Shown here one piece after another: positions 46,558 through 55,772 of a stretch of DNA of 64,000 nucleotides (position 1 is the first letter of the stretch; every line of letters starts with the position of its first letter). The DNA is taken from assembly GCF_002093115.1 (NCBI RefSeq), contig NZ_NAAD01000013.1, positions 1-64,000 of the forward strand, in the 5' to 3' direction. The position numbers were made by a program, and so were the translations under genes. Origin of the DNA: Geothermobacter hydrogeniphilus. GTDB lineage: Bacteria > Desulfobacterota > Desulfuromonadia > Desulfuromonadales > Geothermobacteraceae. The notes beneath the pieces were generated by a model. It worked only from the letters and a program-made list of their open reading frames with translations. It was not told the DNA's origin and searched no databases.

Positions 46558-47493
46558 TCAACGGCACTTCCAGGCGCCGCCGCCATAGGAAGCTCCCTTG
46601 CCGAGATTAAGCAATTGACCGACGACAAACAGAGGACGAAGTTCCTCCCGCCATGGATCCGGCAGGTCGATCTCCCCTGCCAGGCCGCCAAGGTCCTGAG
46701 TTGAATACCCCTTGTCAAGGGTTCGCCAATCCTGCCAACGCAGACGAAGTGCCCCTTCATCCACCACGGCGAAGTGCGCAAGCAGTTCAGCGGGGTTCGG
46801 GACAACCTCCACTCCGCACCAGGCAACGCACATGCCGGTCAGACGGCGTAAAAAAAAGGGAAGCAGGTCGGTATGGTTCGGGGCAAACAACGGCCGGCCA
46901 CGAACCAGCAACCGGGCCGGAGAAAGGAATGTCAGGGACGCGTTGCAACGCTGCGATTCGACCAGGTCAATCGCCTGAAGAATGGGCAGTTCGGGTTCGA
47001 CTTCAGGACCGTCTCCAAATTCAAGATCATGCCAGGTGTCACCGGGACGCAGGGCCGCGACCCGGGAAACGCTGAAAACACCCTCCCGGCAGTGGATACC
47101 GATCCCGCCCAGGGTCAATAACAGCCTGTAGAAGGATCCGATCAATTGTCTTCCCTCCCCCCAGAAGACCACATCGAGAGGGAAAAGATCCCCCGCTGAG
47201 AGGACCGCGGGCAGGTTTCCGGGCAGCTGAATGACAAAGGGGGGCGGATAAAACGGGAATGCCTTGCGTGTCCGGGGATCCGGATTTCGGCAAGGCGTGA
47301 ACAACAGGTCCAGCTGCGCCTGCAGCTTCTCCTCCTGACAACACCCGACGAGAATTTTGCAGGCCGTTTTCAATTCGCGGCGCAACTGCAGCAACACGTC
47401 CGGCCCCAGCTCAAAATCACTGTCGAATTCGAGTTGAAAACGCACATGGACGTAGTCAACCTGCCTCAGGGCCTGGGTATCGAACCATTCCAT
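46558..47493 (-). CDS. Orphan Cas6-like RAMP endoribonuclease family protein
   Basis: 311-residue protein resembling the CRISPR pre-crRNA processing Cas6 family (Pfam CRISPR_Cas6, formerly DUF2276). The central LTFLSPARLLVRGRPLF ... LPFFLRRLTGMCVAWCG follows the typical pattern, and the C terminus GKGASYGGGAWKCR matches the Gly-rich RAMP loop. No catalytic His could be placed with certainty. No CRISPR array or other cas gene lies in the window. It starts 15 bp behind the sdh terminator and has no clear ribosome binding site. It could serve a CRISPR locus elsewhere or process other RNA. Confidence 0.75.
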   Translation of the reverse strand: MEWFDTQALRQVDYVHVRFQLEFDSDFELGPDVLLQLRRELKTACKILVGCCQEEKLQAQLDLLFTPCRNPDPRTRKAFPFYPPPFVIQLPGNLPAVLSAGDLFPLDVVFWGEGRQLIGSFYRLLLTLGGIGIHCREGVFSVSRVAALRPGDTWHDLEFGDGPEVEPELPILQAIDLVESQRCNASLTFLSPARLLVRGRPLFAPNHTDLLPFFLRRLTGMCVAWCGVEVVPNPAELLAHFAVVDEGALRLRWQDWRTLDKGYSTQDLGGLAGEIDLPDPWREELRPLFVVGQLLNLGKGASYGGGAWKCR

Positions 47494-47507
47494 CGCGTCA
47501 GACTAAC

Positions 47508-47538
47508 AAAAAAAGGGCGGATCCGAAAGGACCCGCCC
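47508..47538 (-). terminator. Rho-independent terminator after the sdh operon
   Basis: On the minus strand GGGCGG-GTCC, loop TTTC, GGA-CCGCCC (one mismatch) followed by seven T. It lies between sdhB and the Cas6-like gene. Confidence 0.9.
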
Positions 47539-47560
47539 ATAAAAGCTGGATACAGAGGAG

Positions 47561-48328
47561 TTAATCCTGGGCGCCTTTCGGCAGCGCCTTGATCAGCTCC
47601 TTGTTCAGGTACGAGATAAAAGCGGTCTTGACCCCTTTCGGGCAGGCGGCTTCACACTCGTAGTGGTTGGTGCAGTTACCGAAACCTTCGAGGTCATGGG
47701 CGGCAATCATTGCCTTGACCCGGCGGGCGCCTTCCGGCTTACCCTGCGGCAGCATATTCAGGTGCGCCACCTTGGCGGCGGTAAAGAGCATCCCCGAGGC
47801 ATTCGGGCAGGCGGCGACACAGGCGCCGCAGCCGATGCACTCGGCAGCATCCATGGCCCGGTCGAGCTGCCATTTCGGAATCGGGTGATCGTTGGCATCC
47901 GGAGCCCCGCCGCAGGTGATCGAGGTATAGCCATAGGCCTGCATGATGCGGTCGAAGGCACCGCGATCAACCATCAGGTCCTTCTCAATCGGAAAGGCCT
48001 TCGAGCGCCAGGGCTCGATGAAGATGGTGTCGCCATCGTTGAAACGACGCATGTGCAGCTGGCAGACGGTGACCAGCTCTTCAGGACCGTGGGGGACACC
48101 GTTGATCACCTGGGAACACATGCCGCAGATGCCCTCACGACAATCGTGATCGAAGACGATCGGCTCGATCCCCTGCTTGATCAGCTGCTCGTTGGTCACG
48201 TCGAGCATTTCGAGAAAAGACATGTCCGGAGAAATACCTTTGGTCTCGTAACGCTCCATTTTTCCGGGTGCTTTGGCATTGGCCTGCCGCCACACGTACA
48301 GCGTAAGATTCATCGTTTTCTCGGACAT
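47561..48328 (-). CDS. sdhB: Succinate dehydrogenase/fumarate reductase iron-sulfur subunit
   Basis: 255-residue FeS subunit. The [2Fe-2S] cluster is held by [10 protein letters not shown], and the [4Fe-4S] and [3Fe-4S] clusters by [12 protein letters not shown] and [14 protein letters not shown]. It passes electrons between the flavin in SdhA and the haem-bearing membrane subunit. It overlaps sdhA by 1 bp. In Geobacter the equivalent FrdCAB works both as succinate dehydrogenase and fumarate reductase; the same is probable here. Confidence 0.96.
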   Translation of the reverse strand: MSEKTMNLTLYVWRQANAKAPGKMERYETKGISPDMSFLEMLDVTNEQLIKQGIEPIVFDHDCREGICGMCSQVINGVPHGPEELVTVCQLHMRRFNDGDTIFIEPWRSKAFPIEKDLMVDRGAFDRIMQAYGYTSITCGGAPDANDHPIPKWQLDRAMDAAECIGCGACVAACPNASGMLFTAAKVAHLNMLPQGKPEGARRVKAMIAAHDLEGFGNCTNHYECEAACPKGVKTAFISYLNKELIKALPKGAQD

Positions 48329-50241
48329 TATTTGTAACTCCTCTGGGCAAGATGGATATTTTCAAACTTGAGGGGCTCCTTATGCAGCTCAGGAGCCTTC
48401 CCTTCGCCCTTGTACTCCCAGGCGGCGACGTAAGCGTAATTCTCGTCGTCGCGCAACGCCTCGCCTTCTTCGGTCTGGCTCTCGACCCGGAAGTGGCCGC
48501 CGCAGGATTCCTTGCGGTTGAGGGCGTCAAATGCCAGCACCTCGGCAAACTCGAGGAAGTCGGCAACGCGGCCGGCGTTCTCCAGCTGCTGGTTGACCTC
48601 TTTGTCGTTGCCGACACACTTGAGGTTCTGCCAGAATTCTTCACGCAGCTTGGGAATTTCGGTCAGAGCCTTCTTCAGGCTCTCTTCCGAACGGGCCATG
48701 CCGACGTTGTCCCACATGATCCTGCCCAGCTCGCGATGGAACTCGAACGGGGTCTTGTTGCCCTTGATCGAACGCAGTTTCTCGATCTGCGCCTCAACTT
48801 CGGCTTTCGACTCCTTGAAGGCGTCGTGATCAGTGGTGACCGCGCCCGGGGTGGTCGAGGCAAGGTAGGGACCGATGGTGTAGGGAATGACAAAGTAGCC
48901 GTCGGAGAGTCCCTGCATCAGCGCCGAAGCGCCGAGACGGTTGGCACCGTGGACCGAGAAGTTGGCCTCGCCGAGGACGAACAGTCCCGGGATATTGCTC
49001 TGCAACTCATAGTCAACCCAGAGGCCGCCCATGGCGTAGTGCGGAGCCGGGTAGATACGCATCGGCGTCTTGTAGGCATCCTCGTCAGTGATCTTCTCGT
49101 ACATCTGGAACAGGTTGCCGTAGCGCTCGCGGATCGCCTTTTCGCCGTCACGCTTGATGGCATCGGCGAAATCGAGGTTGACCGCGTAACCCGAAGCCCC
49201 GACCCCTTTGCCGGCATCGGCCTGCAGCTTGGCGTTACGGGAGGCAACGTCACGCGGCACCAGGTTGCCGAAGGAGGGATACTTGGTTTCGAGGTAGTAG
49301 TCGCGCTCGTCCTCGGGAATCTCATTGGCCGGACGCTTGTCGCCAGCCTTCTTCGGCACCCAGACGCGGCCGTCGTTCCGCAGCGACTCGGACATCAGGG
49401 TCAGTTTCGACTGATGGTCACCGGTCACCGGAATGCAGGTCGGGTGAATCTGGGTGTAGCAGGGGTTGGCGAAGAATGCGCCCTTCTTGGCCGCCTTCCA
49501 GTTCGCCGTAACACTGGACCCCATGGCATTGGTCGACAGGTAGAAGACGTTGACGTAGCCGCCGGTTGCCAGCACCACGGCGTCGCCCCAGTGGGATTCG
49601 ATCTCGCCGGTGATCAGGTTGCGGCAGGTAATTCCCTTGGCGTGGCCGTCAACCACCACCAGGTCGAGCATCTCGCGACGGTTGTGAATCTTGACCTTGC
49701 CGGCCTTCACCTGGCGGGAAAGGGACTGGTAGGCGCCGATCAGCAGCTGCTGGCCGGTCTGGCCGCGGGCGTAGAAAGTCCGGGAAACCTGGGCGCCGCC
49801 GAAGGAACGGTTGACCAGGTAACCGGCGTAGTCGCGGGCAAAGGGGACACCCTGCGCGACACACTGGTCGATAATGTTGTTCGACACCTGGGCGAGACGC
49901 CAGACATCGGCCTCGCGGGCACGGAAGTCACCGCCCTTGATGGTGTCGTAGAAGAGCCGGCGGATGCTGTCGCCGTCGTTCGGATAGGCCTTGGCCGCGT
50001 TGATGCCGCCCTGAGCGGCGATCGAATGGGCGCGGCGGGCGCTGTCCTGGTAGCAGAAACATTCGACATTGTAGCCGAGTTCACCCAGGGTGGCCGCGCC
50101 GGCACCGCCGCCGAGACCAGTTCCCACCATCAGGATCTTGTATTTACGTTTATTGGCCGGGTTCACCAGCTTCATGTCAAAGCGGTGACGATCCCAGGAA
50201 GTTTCAATAGGCCCTGTAGGGCATTTGCCGTCGAGAATCAC
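48328..50241 (-). CDS. sdhA: Succinate dehydrogenase/fumarate reductase flavoprotein subunit
   Basis: 637-residue flavoprotein. The ADP-binding fold reads [19 protein letters not shown]; the FAD-linking His is in [15 protein letters not shown], and the active-site region includes [10 protein letters not shown] and [15 protein letters not shown]. The length and the order C-A-B fit the type with a single large cytochrome b subunit. A 12-bp gap follows sdhC. Confidence 0.97.
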   Translation of the reverse strand: MILDGKCPTGPIETSWDRHRFDMKLVNPANKRKYKILMVGTGLGGGAGAATLGELGYNVECFCYQDSARRAHSIAAQGGINAAKAYPNDGDSIRRLFYDTIKGGDFRAREADVWRLAQVSNNIIDQCVAQGVPFARDYAGYLVNRSFGGAQVSRTFYARGQTGQQLLIGAYQSLSRQVKAGKVKIHNRREMLDLVVVDGHAKGITCRNLITGEIESHWGDAVVLATGGYVNVFYLSTNAMGSSVTANWKAAKKGAFFANPCYTQIHPTCIPVTGDHQSKLTLMSESLRNDGRVWVPKKAGDKRPANEIPEDERDYYLETKYPSFGNLVPRDVASRNAKLQADAGKGVGASGYAVNLDFADAIKRDGEKAIRERYGNLFQMYEKITDEDAYKTPMRIYPAPHYAMGGLWVDYELQSNIPGLFVLGEANFSVHGANRLGASALMQGLSDGYFVIPYTIGPYLASTTPGAVTTDHDAFKESKAEVEAQIEKLRSIKGNKTPFEFHRELGRIMWDNVGMARSEESLKKALTEIPKLREEFWQNLKCVGNDKEVNQQLENAGRVADFLEFAEVLAFDALNRKESCGGHFRVESQTEEGEALRDDENYAYVAAWEYKGEGKAPELHKEPLKFENIHLAQRSYK

Positions 50242-50253
50242 TGTATGTACCCC

Positions 50254-50928
50254 CTAGAGTTTGACAATGCCGACCATGATAAGGACGGGAATGGAGATGA
50301 AGCCGATGGAAACCACCAGGGCAAGGAATTTGCCGACCGCCTGGTATTTCGGCTGAACACATTCGTTGCTCAGCCCCAGGGTCTGCAGAAAACTCTGGAA
50401 GCCGTGGCTGACATGGAAGAACAGCAGGATCATGGCGGCCACGTAGACGAGAACATTGATCGCCTTGCCGAACCCGGTCACGACCATGGTGTAGACATCG
50501 AAATGCTCACCCATATAGGCCTTGGCGAGTTGATCGACATTGTCGACACCGACGTGCAGGGTGAAGTGCAGCACGTGATAGATGACAAAGGCCAGCAGCA
50601 CCAGTCCGCTGATAATCATGGTCTTGGCGGCGAAGGTGGTGACGAGGTTCTTTTTCTGCTGGTAGTCGACCGGACGGGCCGCCCGGTTTTCCAGAGTCAG
50701 CTGGATGCCGAACCAGACATGCAGCACAAAAACCACCAGCATCACCAGGCGCACGACCCACAGCAACGGGCCGAGATCCCTCAGGTGAACAGCGTAGGCG
50801 TTGATGCCTTCCGGGCCGACGAAAATCGACATATTGCCGAGCACGTGGCCAAGGATGAAGAGGACCAGGATCGCCCCGGTCACGGCCATGGTGAGCTTTC
50901 TGCCCACGGAACTTTTCAGCATACTCAT
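50254..50928 (-). CDS. sdhC: Succinate dehydrogenase/fumarate reductase cytochrome b subunit
   Basis: 224-residue integral membrane subunit with five predicted TM helices and His residues (in LFILGHVLGN, FVLHVWFG, VIYHVLHFTLH, FFHVSHGFQS) suited to two haems b, as in B. subtilis and Wolinella-type enzymes. It couples quinone chemistry to SdhAB. TTGAGGG precedes the ATG. It is the first gene of the operon, read away from tgt. Confidence 0.95.
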   Translation of the reverse strand: MSMLKSSVGRKLTMAVTGAILVLFILGHVLGNMSIFVGPEGINAYAVHLRDLGPLLWVVRLVMLVVFVLHVWFGIQLTLENRAARPVDYQQKKNLVTTFAAKTMIISGLVLLAFVIYHVLHFTLHVGVDNVDQLAKAYMGEHFDVYTMVVTGFGKAINVLVYVAAMILLFFHVSHGFQSFLQTLGLSNECVQPKYQAVGKFLALVVSIGFISIPVLIMVGIVKL

Positions 50929-51383
50929 GTTTAATCCCTCAAAGTAGTGAAGTGAACTAAAGAATCAGGGGAACGAGACACCAGCCTCGCCGCCTCCCTG
51001 CAACGGCGATGGCACTGAGGCTGGACAGTTGGAACGGGGTGGACCTCTCCATTCGATCACAGATTGCATTTGACAAACCCCCTGTATCAAGAGTTAAAAA
51101 GGTTGAAAAAGGAACAAAAAATGCAGGAACCGGACAGTCGCTTCAAGGTCCGGTTCAGCCCGCCCTACATACCACTCGAAACGTATACATGTCAACTGAA
51201 AACATGCACACTGTATACAATGTTTCAAACTTTGTTCTTCTCCGTCAAGGGCCCATTTCATGCGGGTTTGAATGCCTGTTGAGGGGCGATAAAAAGAGCC
51301 GGTAATGCTTGTCGATATCGCCGTTTTCTGGTAAAAGAAGAGGCCTTTTCAATGCCCGCAATTCAACCGAAAGAGACCGACTG
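50929..51383. other. 455-bp intergenic region between divergent sdhC and tgt
   Basis: No supported gene. It must contain promoters for both operons, but I see no convincing pair: TTGACA at 51070-51075 has only a weak -10 (GTTAAA, 51093-51098). A potential leader hairpin for sdhC pairs CCAGCCTC (50981-50988) with GAGGCTGG (51017-51024), with an inner CGCCG/CGGCG. Short plus-strand readings at 51009-51305 lack ribosome binding sites. Confidence 0.7.
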
Positions 51384-52499
51384 ATGTTTCCCTTCGAGCT
51401 TCTCGCCAACGATACTGGCAGCCGTGCCCGGCGCGGTCGTCTGACCACCCCGCACGGGGTTATTGAAACACCGATTTTCATGCCGGTCGGCACCCACGGC
51501 GCCCTCAAGGCGATGACCCCCGACCAGGTCGATGCCGCCGGCGCGCAGATCATCCTCGCCAACACCTACCACCTGCACCTGAAACCGGGGGAAGGACTGG
51601 TGGAAAAAGCCGGCGGCCTGCACCGCTTCATGAACTGGGACAAGCCGATTCTCACCGACAGCGGCGGTTTTCAGGTCTTTTCCCTGCCGAAGAAACAGAT
51701 CGGCGAAGACGGGGTCACCTTCCGCAACGAGGTGACCGGAGAACAGACCTTTCTCGGCCCGAAAGAGGCGATCGCCATCGAAAACGCCCTCGGCGCCGAC
51801 ATCATCATGGCCTTCGATGAGTGTATCCCCTACCCGTCCAGCCACGACTATGCCGCCCAGTCGATTAAAAAGACCCTGCGCTGGGCCGAATCCTGCCGCA
51901 AAGCCCACCGTCGCGAGGACCAGGCACTGTTCGGCATCGTCCAGGGCAGCGTCTACCAGGATCTGCGCCGCGAATGCGCCGAGCAGCTCGCGGCGATGGA
52001 TTTTCCCGGCTACGCGGTCGGCGGCGTCAGCGTCGGCGAGGGGCTGGAACTGCTGAAGCAGGTGGTCGAGTTCACCGAGCCCTTCCTGCCGGAAGATAAA
52101 CCCCGTTACCTGATGGGGGTCGGTCTGCCGGAGGATATCCTCGAAAGCATCGAGCGCGGCATGGACATGTTCGACTGCGTAATCCCGACCCGTTACGCCC
52201 GCAGCGCCACCCTCTTTACCCGACGCGGCAAGCTGCGCCTGACCAACCGCAGGTTCCGGCGTGACTTCTACCCGGTCGACACCTCCTGCGACTGCTACTG
52301 CTGCCGCAATTTCACCCGCGCCTACCTGCACCACCTGTTCAATGCCAACGAGGTGCTCTCGGCGACCCTGTCGGCGATCCACAACGTCCACTTCTACCTG
52401 ACCATGGTGGCGGAAGCACGCCGGGCGATCGAGCGGAACGACTTCGTCGCCTTCAAGAAAGCGTTTCTCGAAGAGTACGGATTCTATCGCCAGGGCTGA
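51384..52499 (+). CDS. tgt: tRNA-guanine transglycosylase
   Basis: 371-residue enzyme exchanging guanine-34 for preQ1 in GUN tRNAs. TPHGVIETPIFMPVGT begins the barrel; the catalytic Asp residues are in DSGGFQVFSL and FDCVIPTR, and the zinc site is CDCYCC ... with the downstream His in IHNVHF. The ATG at 51384 gives the family's usual length (E. coli 375); an upstream reading from 51309 adds unrelated residues. Confidence 0.97.
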   Translation: MFPFELLANDTGSRARRGRLTTPHGVIETPIFMPVGTHGALKAMTPDQVDAAGAQIILANTYHLHLKPGEGLVEKAGGLHRFMNWDKPILTDSGGFQVFSLPKKQIGEDGVTFRNEVTGEQTFLGPKEAIAIENALGADIIMAFDECIPYPSSHDYAAQSIKKTLRWAESCRKAHRREDQALFGIVQGSVYQDLRRECAEQLAAMDFPGYAVGGVSVGEGLELLKQVVEFTEPFLPEDKPRYLMGVGLPEDILESIERGMDMFDCVIPTRYARSATLFTRRGKLRLTNRRFRRDFYPVDTSCDCYCCRNFTRAYLHHLFNANEVLSATLSAIHNVHFYLTMVAEARRAIERNDFVAFKKAFLEEYGFYRQG

Positions 52500-52507
52500 G
52501 CGGAACC

Positions 52508-53284
52508 ATGGGGGATGAGCGAGACAAGGCGAGCAGGCTGCTGCGCGCCCTGCGAGCCGACGGGGATGAGCTGTTCCAGCTGGTCCGCGACTCCGACCCG
52601 GAGGTGCTGTTCAACCTGCTGAAGAACCCCGGATTCGGGGAAGAACACCTGCTGGTGCTGCTGAAAAGGCATGACCTGCCGGAAGGACTGCTCAAGGCGA
52701 TCGACCAGCGCATTCGGGGGCAGGCCGGGCACCGGCTGCAACTGGCGCTGGCGCGCAATCCGAACACCCCGGCGGCCACCGTGCTGCGCCTGCTGCCGCA
52801 CCTCTACCTGTTCGAACTGCTCGACCTCTGCACCCTGCCCGGCCCCACGCCCGACCAGCGCCTGGCGGCCGAGCGCCAGATCATCCTGCGCCTTCCCGGC
52901 GAGGAACTCGGCAACAAGCTCAGCCTGGCACGCCGCGCCACCTCCGCCATTCTGCAGATCCTGATCAGAGACGGCGACCCGCGCCTGGTCCAGGCCTGCC
53001 TCGACAACCCGCGCCTCAAGGAAGTCGCCCTGCTGCAGTTCCTGCGCAGCGGCAAGGCCAACGCCGAGAGCATCTCGCAGATCGCCCGCCATCCGCGCTG
53101 GCAGCAGCATCGGCAACTGCGCCTGGCCATCCTCAAGAGCCCGAAGACCCCCGCCATCTGGTACACCCTCTGGCTGCCGCGACTGAAAAGCGGCGACCTG
53201 CGCGCCCTCGCGGCACAACGTAGCCTGCAGGTGCGACAACGGGAGATGGTCAGGACCGAAATGAAAAAACGCGGGCTCGCTTGA
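52508..53284 (+). CDS. Uncharacterised alpha-helical repeat protein downstream of tgt
   Basis: 258 residues, all-helical by appearance, with repeated Leu-rich units spaced about 25-30 residues (for example DPEVLFNLLKNPGF, NPNTPAATVLRLLP, DPRLVQACLDNPRLKEVALLQFL). This resembles HEAT- or leucine-rich-variant repeats (DUF2336-like), a protein-binding fold; no catalytic motif is seen. It starts 9 bp after tgt, so it is co-transcribed. Its last 16 codons carry the terminator stem of the convergent gene. Function unknown. Confidence 0.8.
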   Translation: MGDERDKASRLLRALRADGDELFQLVRDSDPEVLFNLLKNPGFGEEHLLVLLKRHDLPEGLLKAIDQRIRGQAGHRLQLALARNPNTPAATVLRLLPHLYLFELLDLCTLPGPTPDQRLAAERQIILRLPGEELGNKLSLARRATSAILQILIRDGDPRLVQACLDNPRLKEVALLQFLRSGKANAESISQIARHPRWQQHRQLRLAILKSPKTPAIWYTLWLPRLKSGDLRALAAQRSLQVRQREMVRTEMKKRGLA

Positions 53285-53295
53285 GAGCCCGCGTT
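53264..53295 (-). terminator. Rho-independent terminator of the outer-membrane gene, inside the end of the convergent gene
   Basis: Perfect 11-bp inverted repeat AACGCGGGCTC (53268-53278) and GAGCCCGCGTT (53285-53295), 6-base loop. On the minus strand it is followed by six T (complement of 53264-53269). It overlaps the coding end and stop of the plus-strand gene. Confidence 0.88.
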
Positions 53296-53320
53296 AAAAC
53301 AACATCCCCCTGCAGAGACT

Positions 53321-53956
53321 TCAGAACGACGCCCGCAACCCGACCATGAAGCTGTGGTTGTCATACTCGCCGTCAAACTCCTCGCCGGTCGCGTCCTTGA
53401 AACTCGGACTGGTGGTGCCGAAATAGCGGTAACCGAGATCCAGTTTCCAGCGCGGGCTGAACTCGTAATCGACACCGAGTCCGACCTGGTAGGCCAGCAC
53501 CAGGTCGTCATCATCGGCCAGCGGGGAACCGGCCACGGTCACCGTGTCGAGGGAGATCGAGGCGATACCGAGTCCAGCGCCGAAGTAGGGAGTCCAGGGG
53601 GTGCGATTACGACGTTCACCATAGCTGCAGAGCAGCAGGCTCCAGGCGGTGATGTCGCCGTCACCGGCAAACTTTCCTTCAGCGAACTCGACCTTGTCGA
53701 CGGCATTCTGCCGCCAGGCCGCTTCGATTTCGACCCGGCCGCCATGATAGGCAGAGGACTCGGGCAGAGCGTAACCGAGGCTCAAAGACGCCATCACGCC
53801 GGGATCTGATTCAGTAATGAAGGTCCCGTCGGCACTGCTGTTGTCGGCATCATTCAGCAGGCCGGCTCCGGCATTGACCTGGGTGTAAAAAGTACCGTCA
53901 AAAGTCCACCCGCTGATCGGCCAGCAGAGCATCAGAATCGTCAACAGCATCGTTTT
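53321..53956 (-). CDS. Outer membrane beta-barrel protein
   Basis: 211 residues with a signal peptide (MKTMLLTILMLCWPISGWTF). The mature part alternates hydrophobic and polar residues as in an eight-stranded OmpA/OmpW-like barrel: WTPYFGAGLGIASISL, VLAYQVGLGVDYEF, WKLDLGYRYFG, and a C-terminal strand ending in Phe (FMVGLRASF), the BamA signal. The ATG at 53956 follows GGAGG by 9 bases. It lies 22 bp after the Ig-repeat lipoprotein, probably in one operon. Confidence 0.88.
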   Translation of the reverse strand, partial: KTMLLTILMLCWPISGWTFDGTFYTQVNAGAGLLNDADNSSADGTFITESDPGVMASLSLGYALPESSAYHGGRVEIEAAWRQNAVDKVEFAEGKFAGDGDITAWSLLLCSYGERRNRTPWTPYFGAGLGIASISLDTVTVAGSPLADDDDLVLAYQVGLGVDYEFSPRWKLDLGYRYFGTTSPSFKDATGEEFDGEYDNHSFMVGLRASF

Positions 53957-53978
53957 CATCGCCATGCTCCTCCCCGGA

Positions 53979-55679
53979 CTACTGCACATTGACCGTCACC
54001 GTGGCTGTCTGACCGCCGAAAGCGGCCTGCACGTCAATGGTACCGACATCAACCCCGGTGAGAAGCCCCGGGTGGCGCACCAGATCCATAAACGTCGCAA
54101 TCGATTCGTCCGGACTGCTCCAGATCACGTCGGCACTGACATCCTGGCTGCCGCCGCTGTAGGTGGCCGTCACCGCGAGCTGCACAGTCGCCCCGGGAGA
54201 AACATTGACCGTCAACGGAACGATACTGAGCGACTGGAGAGTCGCCGCCTGGACATCAAGCGTGGCGGTCCCGTCCGGCACCCCGCCGAAAGCGGCCGAG
54301 ATCGTAGTCTGGCCCGCCGCCACCCCGGTCGCCACCCCCCTGACCGGATCGACCGTACCGATGCCGGCCACCGCCGAGTTGGAGCTACTCCAGGCCGCGT
54401 CCAAGCTCAGATCCTGAGTCAGCCCCCCGGCAAAGATCCCGGTTACGGCAAAGGCCTGTTTGGTGCCGATGAAAATAATGGGCGCGCTCGGACTGATGTC
54501 CAGCCTGTTCAGACCAGGTGTGCTTACAGTCAGACTGAGCGATGGAGAGAAGGTGTCATAGGTGGCCGTGATGATCGATGTCCCCTGCGCCAGGGCCGAC
54601 AACCGGCCCTGCAGACCGCTGACATTGCTGATGGAAGCAACGGCCTGGGTGCCGGAGTTCCAGGTCACCAGCGACGTGATGTCACGGGAGGTATTGTTGC
54701 TGAACTGCCCAGTGGCGGTCAGCTGCGCGCGGGTTCCGGCAACCAGCGTCAGGGGAGATACGGGAGTGATACTGATACCGGTCAGATCCCCGCCGGTGAC
54801 CTTGAGTCCGGTCCCGGCGTTGACCCCGTTGAGTGTCGCGCTGATCGTCGTCTGCCCCGACTTCAGACTGGTGACAACCCCGGTCGCGTCAATTTCGGCA
54901 ACCGTGGCATCCGAGGAACTCCAGGCGACCTGGGCCGTCAAATCCTGGTTCGTTCCGTCCGAAAAGGATCCGGTCGCCGTGAAAGAACGCAGCGAGAGGC
55001 TTACCATGGCGGCATTCTGGGGAGCAAGGGCGAGGCTCTGCAACACCGCCGCGGTCACCGTCATGGTGGTGGAGGCCGTCATGCCATCGAAGGTCGCGGA
55101 GATGTCGGTCGTTCCTTCGAGCAGTGCCGAGGCCAGCCCCTCACTGCCGCGACTGTTGCTGATGGCCGCCACCGTCGGCACGGTCGAAGACCAGGAAACA
55201 TCGCTGGTCAGATCCTGGCTGGTCGCGTCAGAGAAGGTGCCGGTAGCAGTGAATTGCCGGGTCAAACCCTTGCCCACGCTCGGAGTCAGGGGGCTGAGGG
55301 TCAGGGTGGAAATGGTCGCATTGCTCACCGTCAGCAGAAAAACGGCCGTCACCCCGTCGAGGTCGGCGGTCAGGGTTACGGTCCCGGGAGCAACGGCCGT
55401 CACCCGCCCCTCGCTGCCGGGCTGGTTGTCAACCGTGGCAATGGCCGGATCGGAACTGCTCCAGGCCACCTCGGCGGTGATGTCGCGGGTGAACTGACCG
55501 GAGAAATTGCCGATCGCCGTCAGTTGGGCGGAAGTCAGGTTGGCAATCTGCGACAGGCTGGAGGTGACCTCGATGGCGGTCAGCGGCAGGAAATTGTTGC
55601 TGCGGGTGGCATCATTGCTGCTGCCGCAACCGGTCAGCAACCCCAGCAACAGAACAGGAAACCAGAGACAAAAACGCAT
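53979..55679 (-). CDS. Lipoprotein with six bacterial Ig-like (Big_2) domains
   Basis: 566 residues. A lipoprotein signal peptide ends in the lipobox LLTGC (about residue 18). Six repeats of about 85-90 residues follow, each with a core such as AEVAWSSSDPAIATVD, SDVSWSSTVPTVAAIS, AQVAWSSSDATVAEID, SLVTWNSGTQAVASIS, DAAWSSSNSAVAGIG and ADVIWSSPDESIATF. These are Big_2 (intimin/invasin-like) domains found in surface adhesins. GGAGGGG precedes the ATG. A family-1 element (55694-55752) lies 14 bp upstream of the start. Confidence 0.92.
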   Translation of the reverse strand: MRFCLWFPVLLLGLLTGCGSSNDATRSNNFLPLTAIEVTSSLSQIANLTSAQLTAIGNFSGQFTRDITAEVAWSSSDPAIATVDNQPGSEGRVTAVAPGTVTLTADLDGVTAVFLLTVSNATISTLTLSPLTPSVGKGLTRQFTATGTFSDATSQDLTSDVSWSSTVPTVAAISNSRGSEGLASALLEGTTDISATFDGMTASTTMTVTAAVLQSLALAPQNAAMVSLSLRSFTATGSFSDGTNQDLTAQVAWSSSDATVAEIDATGVVTSLKSGQTTISATLNGVNAGTGLKVTGGDLTGISITPVSPLTLVAGTRAQLTATGQFSNNTSRDITSLVTWNSGTQAVASISNVSGLQGRLSALAQGTSIITATYDTFSPSLSLTVSTPGLNRLDISPSAPIIFIGTKQAFAVTGIFAGGLTQDLSLDAAWSSSNSAVAGIGTVDPVRGVATGVAAGQTTISAAFGGVPDGTATLDVQAATLQSLSIVPLTVNVSPGATVQLAVTATYSGGSQDVSADVIWSSPDESIATFMDLVRHPGLLTGVDVGTIDVQAAFGGQTATVTVNVQ

Positions 55680-55693
55680 CACCCCTCCTTTGT

Positions 55694-55752
55694 CCTGAAT
55701 CAGTGAGCTTGTCACCTGCACTCTTCATCCGGCACAAACCCACTTATTCAGG
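55694..55752 (-). repeat. Family-1 internally deleted copy, 59 bp (F1e)
   Basis: Starts CCTGAATCAGTGAG and ends CACTTATTCAGG. Its inside matches only one end of the full element (TGCACTCT, TCATCC). So the core of about 100 bp is missing. It lies between the lipoprotein start and a rhodanese remnant. Confidence 0.82.
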
Positions 55753-55772
55753 GTTGAATAGCACCCGAAAGG

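Noticed and set aside
48352-50934. 860-codon plus-strand open frame over the sdhA-sdhC region
   Set aside because: Antisense to well-supported sdh genes; long mirror frames are common in GC-rich genes, and it has no recognisable domain or ribosome binding site.
51180-51230. Two GTATAC motifs upstream of tgt as an operator
   Set aside because: They do not form a proper inverted pair with each other and match no operator I can name.
51009-51305. Short plus-strand genes between sdhC and tgt
   Set aside because: No ribosome binding sites, no recognisable sequence, overlapping frames of similar length.
53964-55706. 580-codon plus-strand frame opposite the Ig-repeat lipoprotein
   Set aside because: Mirror frame; its apparent repeats only reflect the Ig repeats of the real gene.
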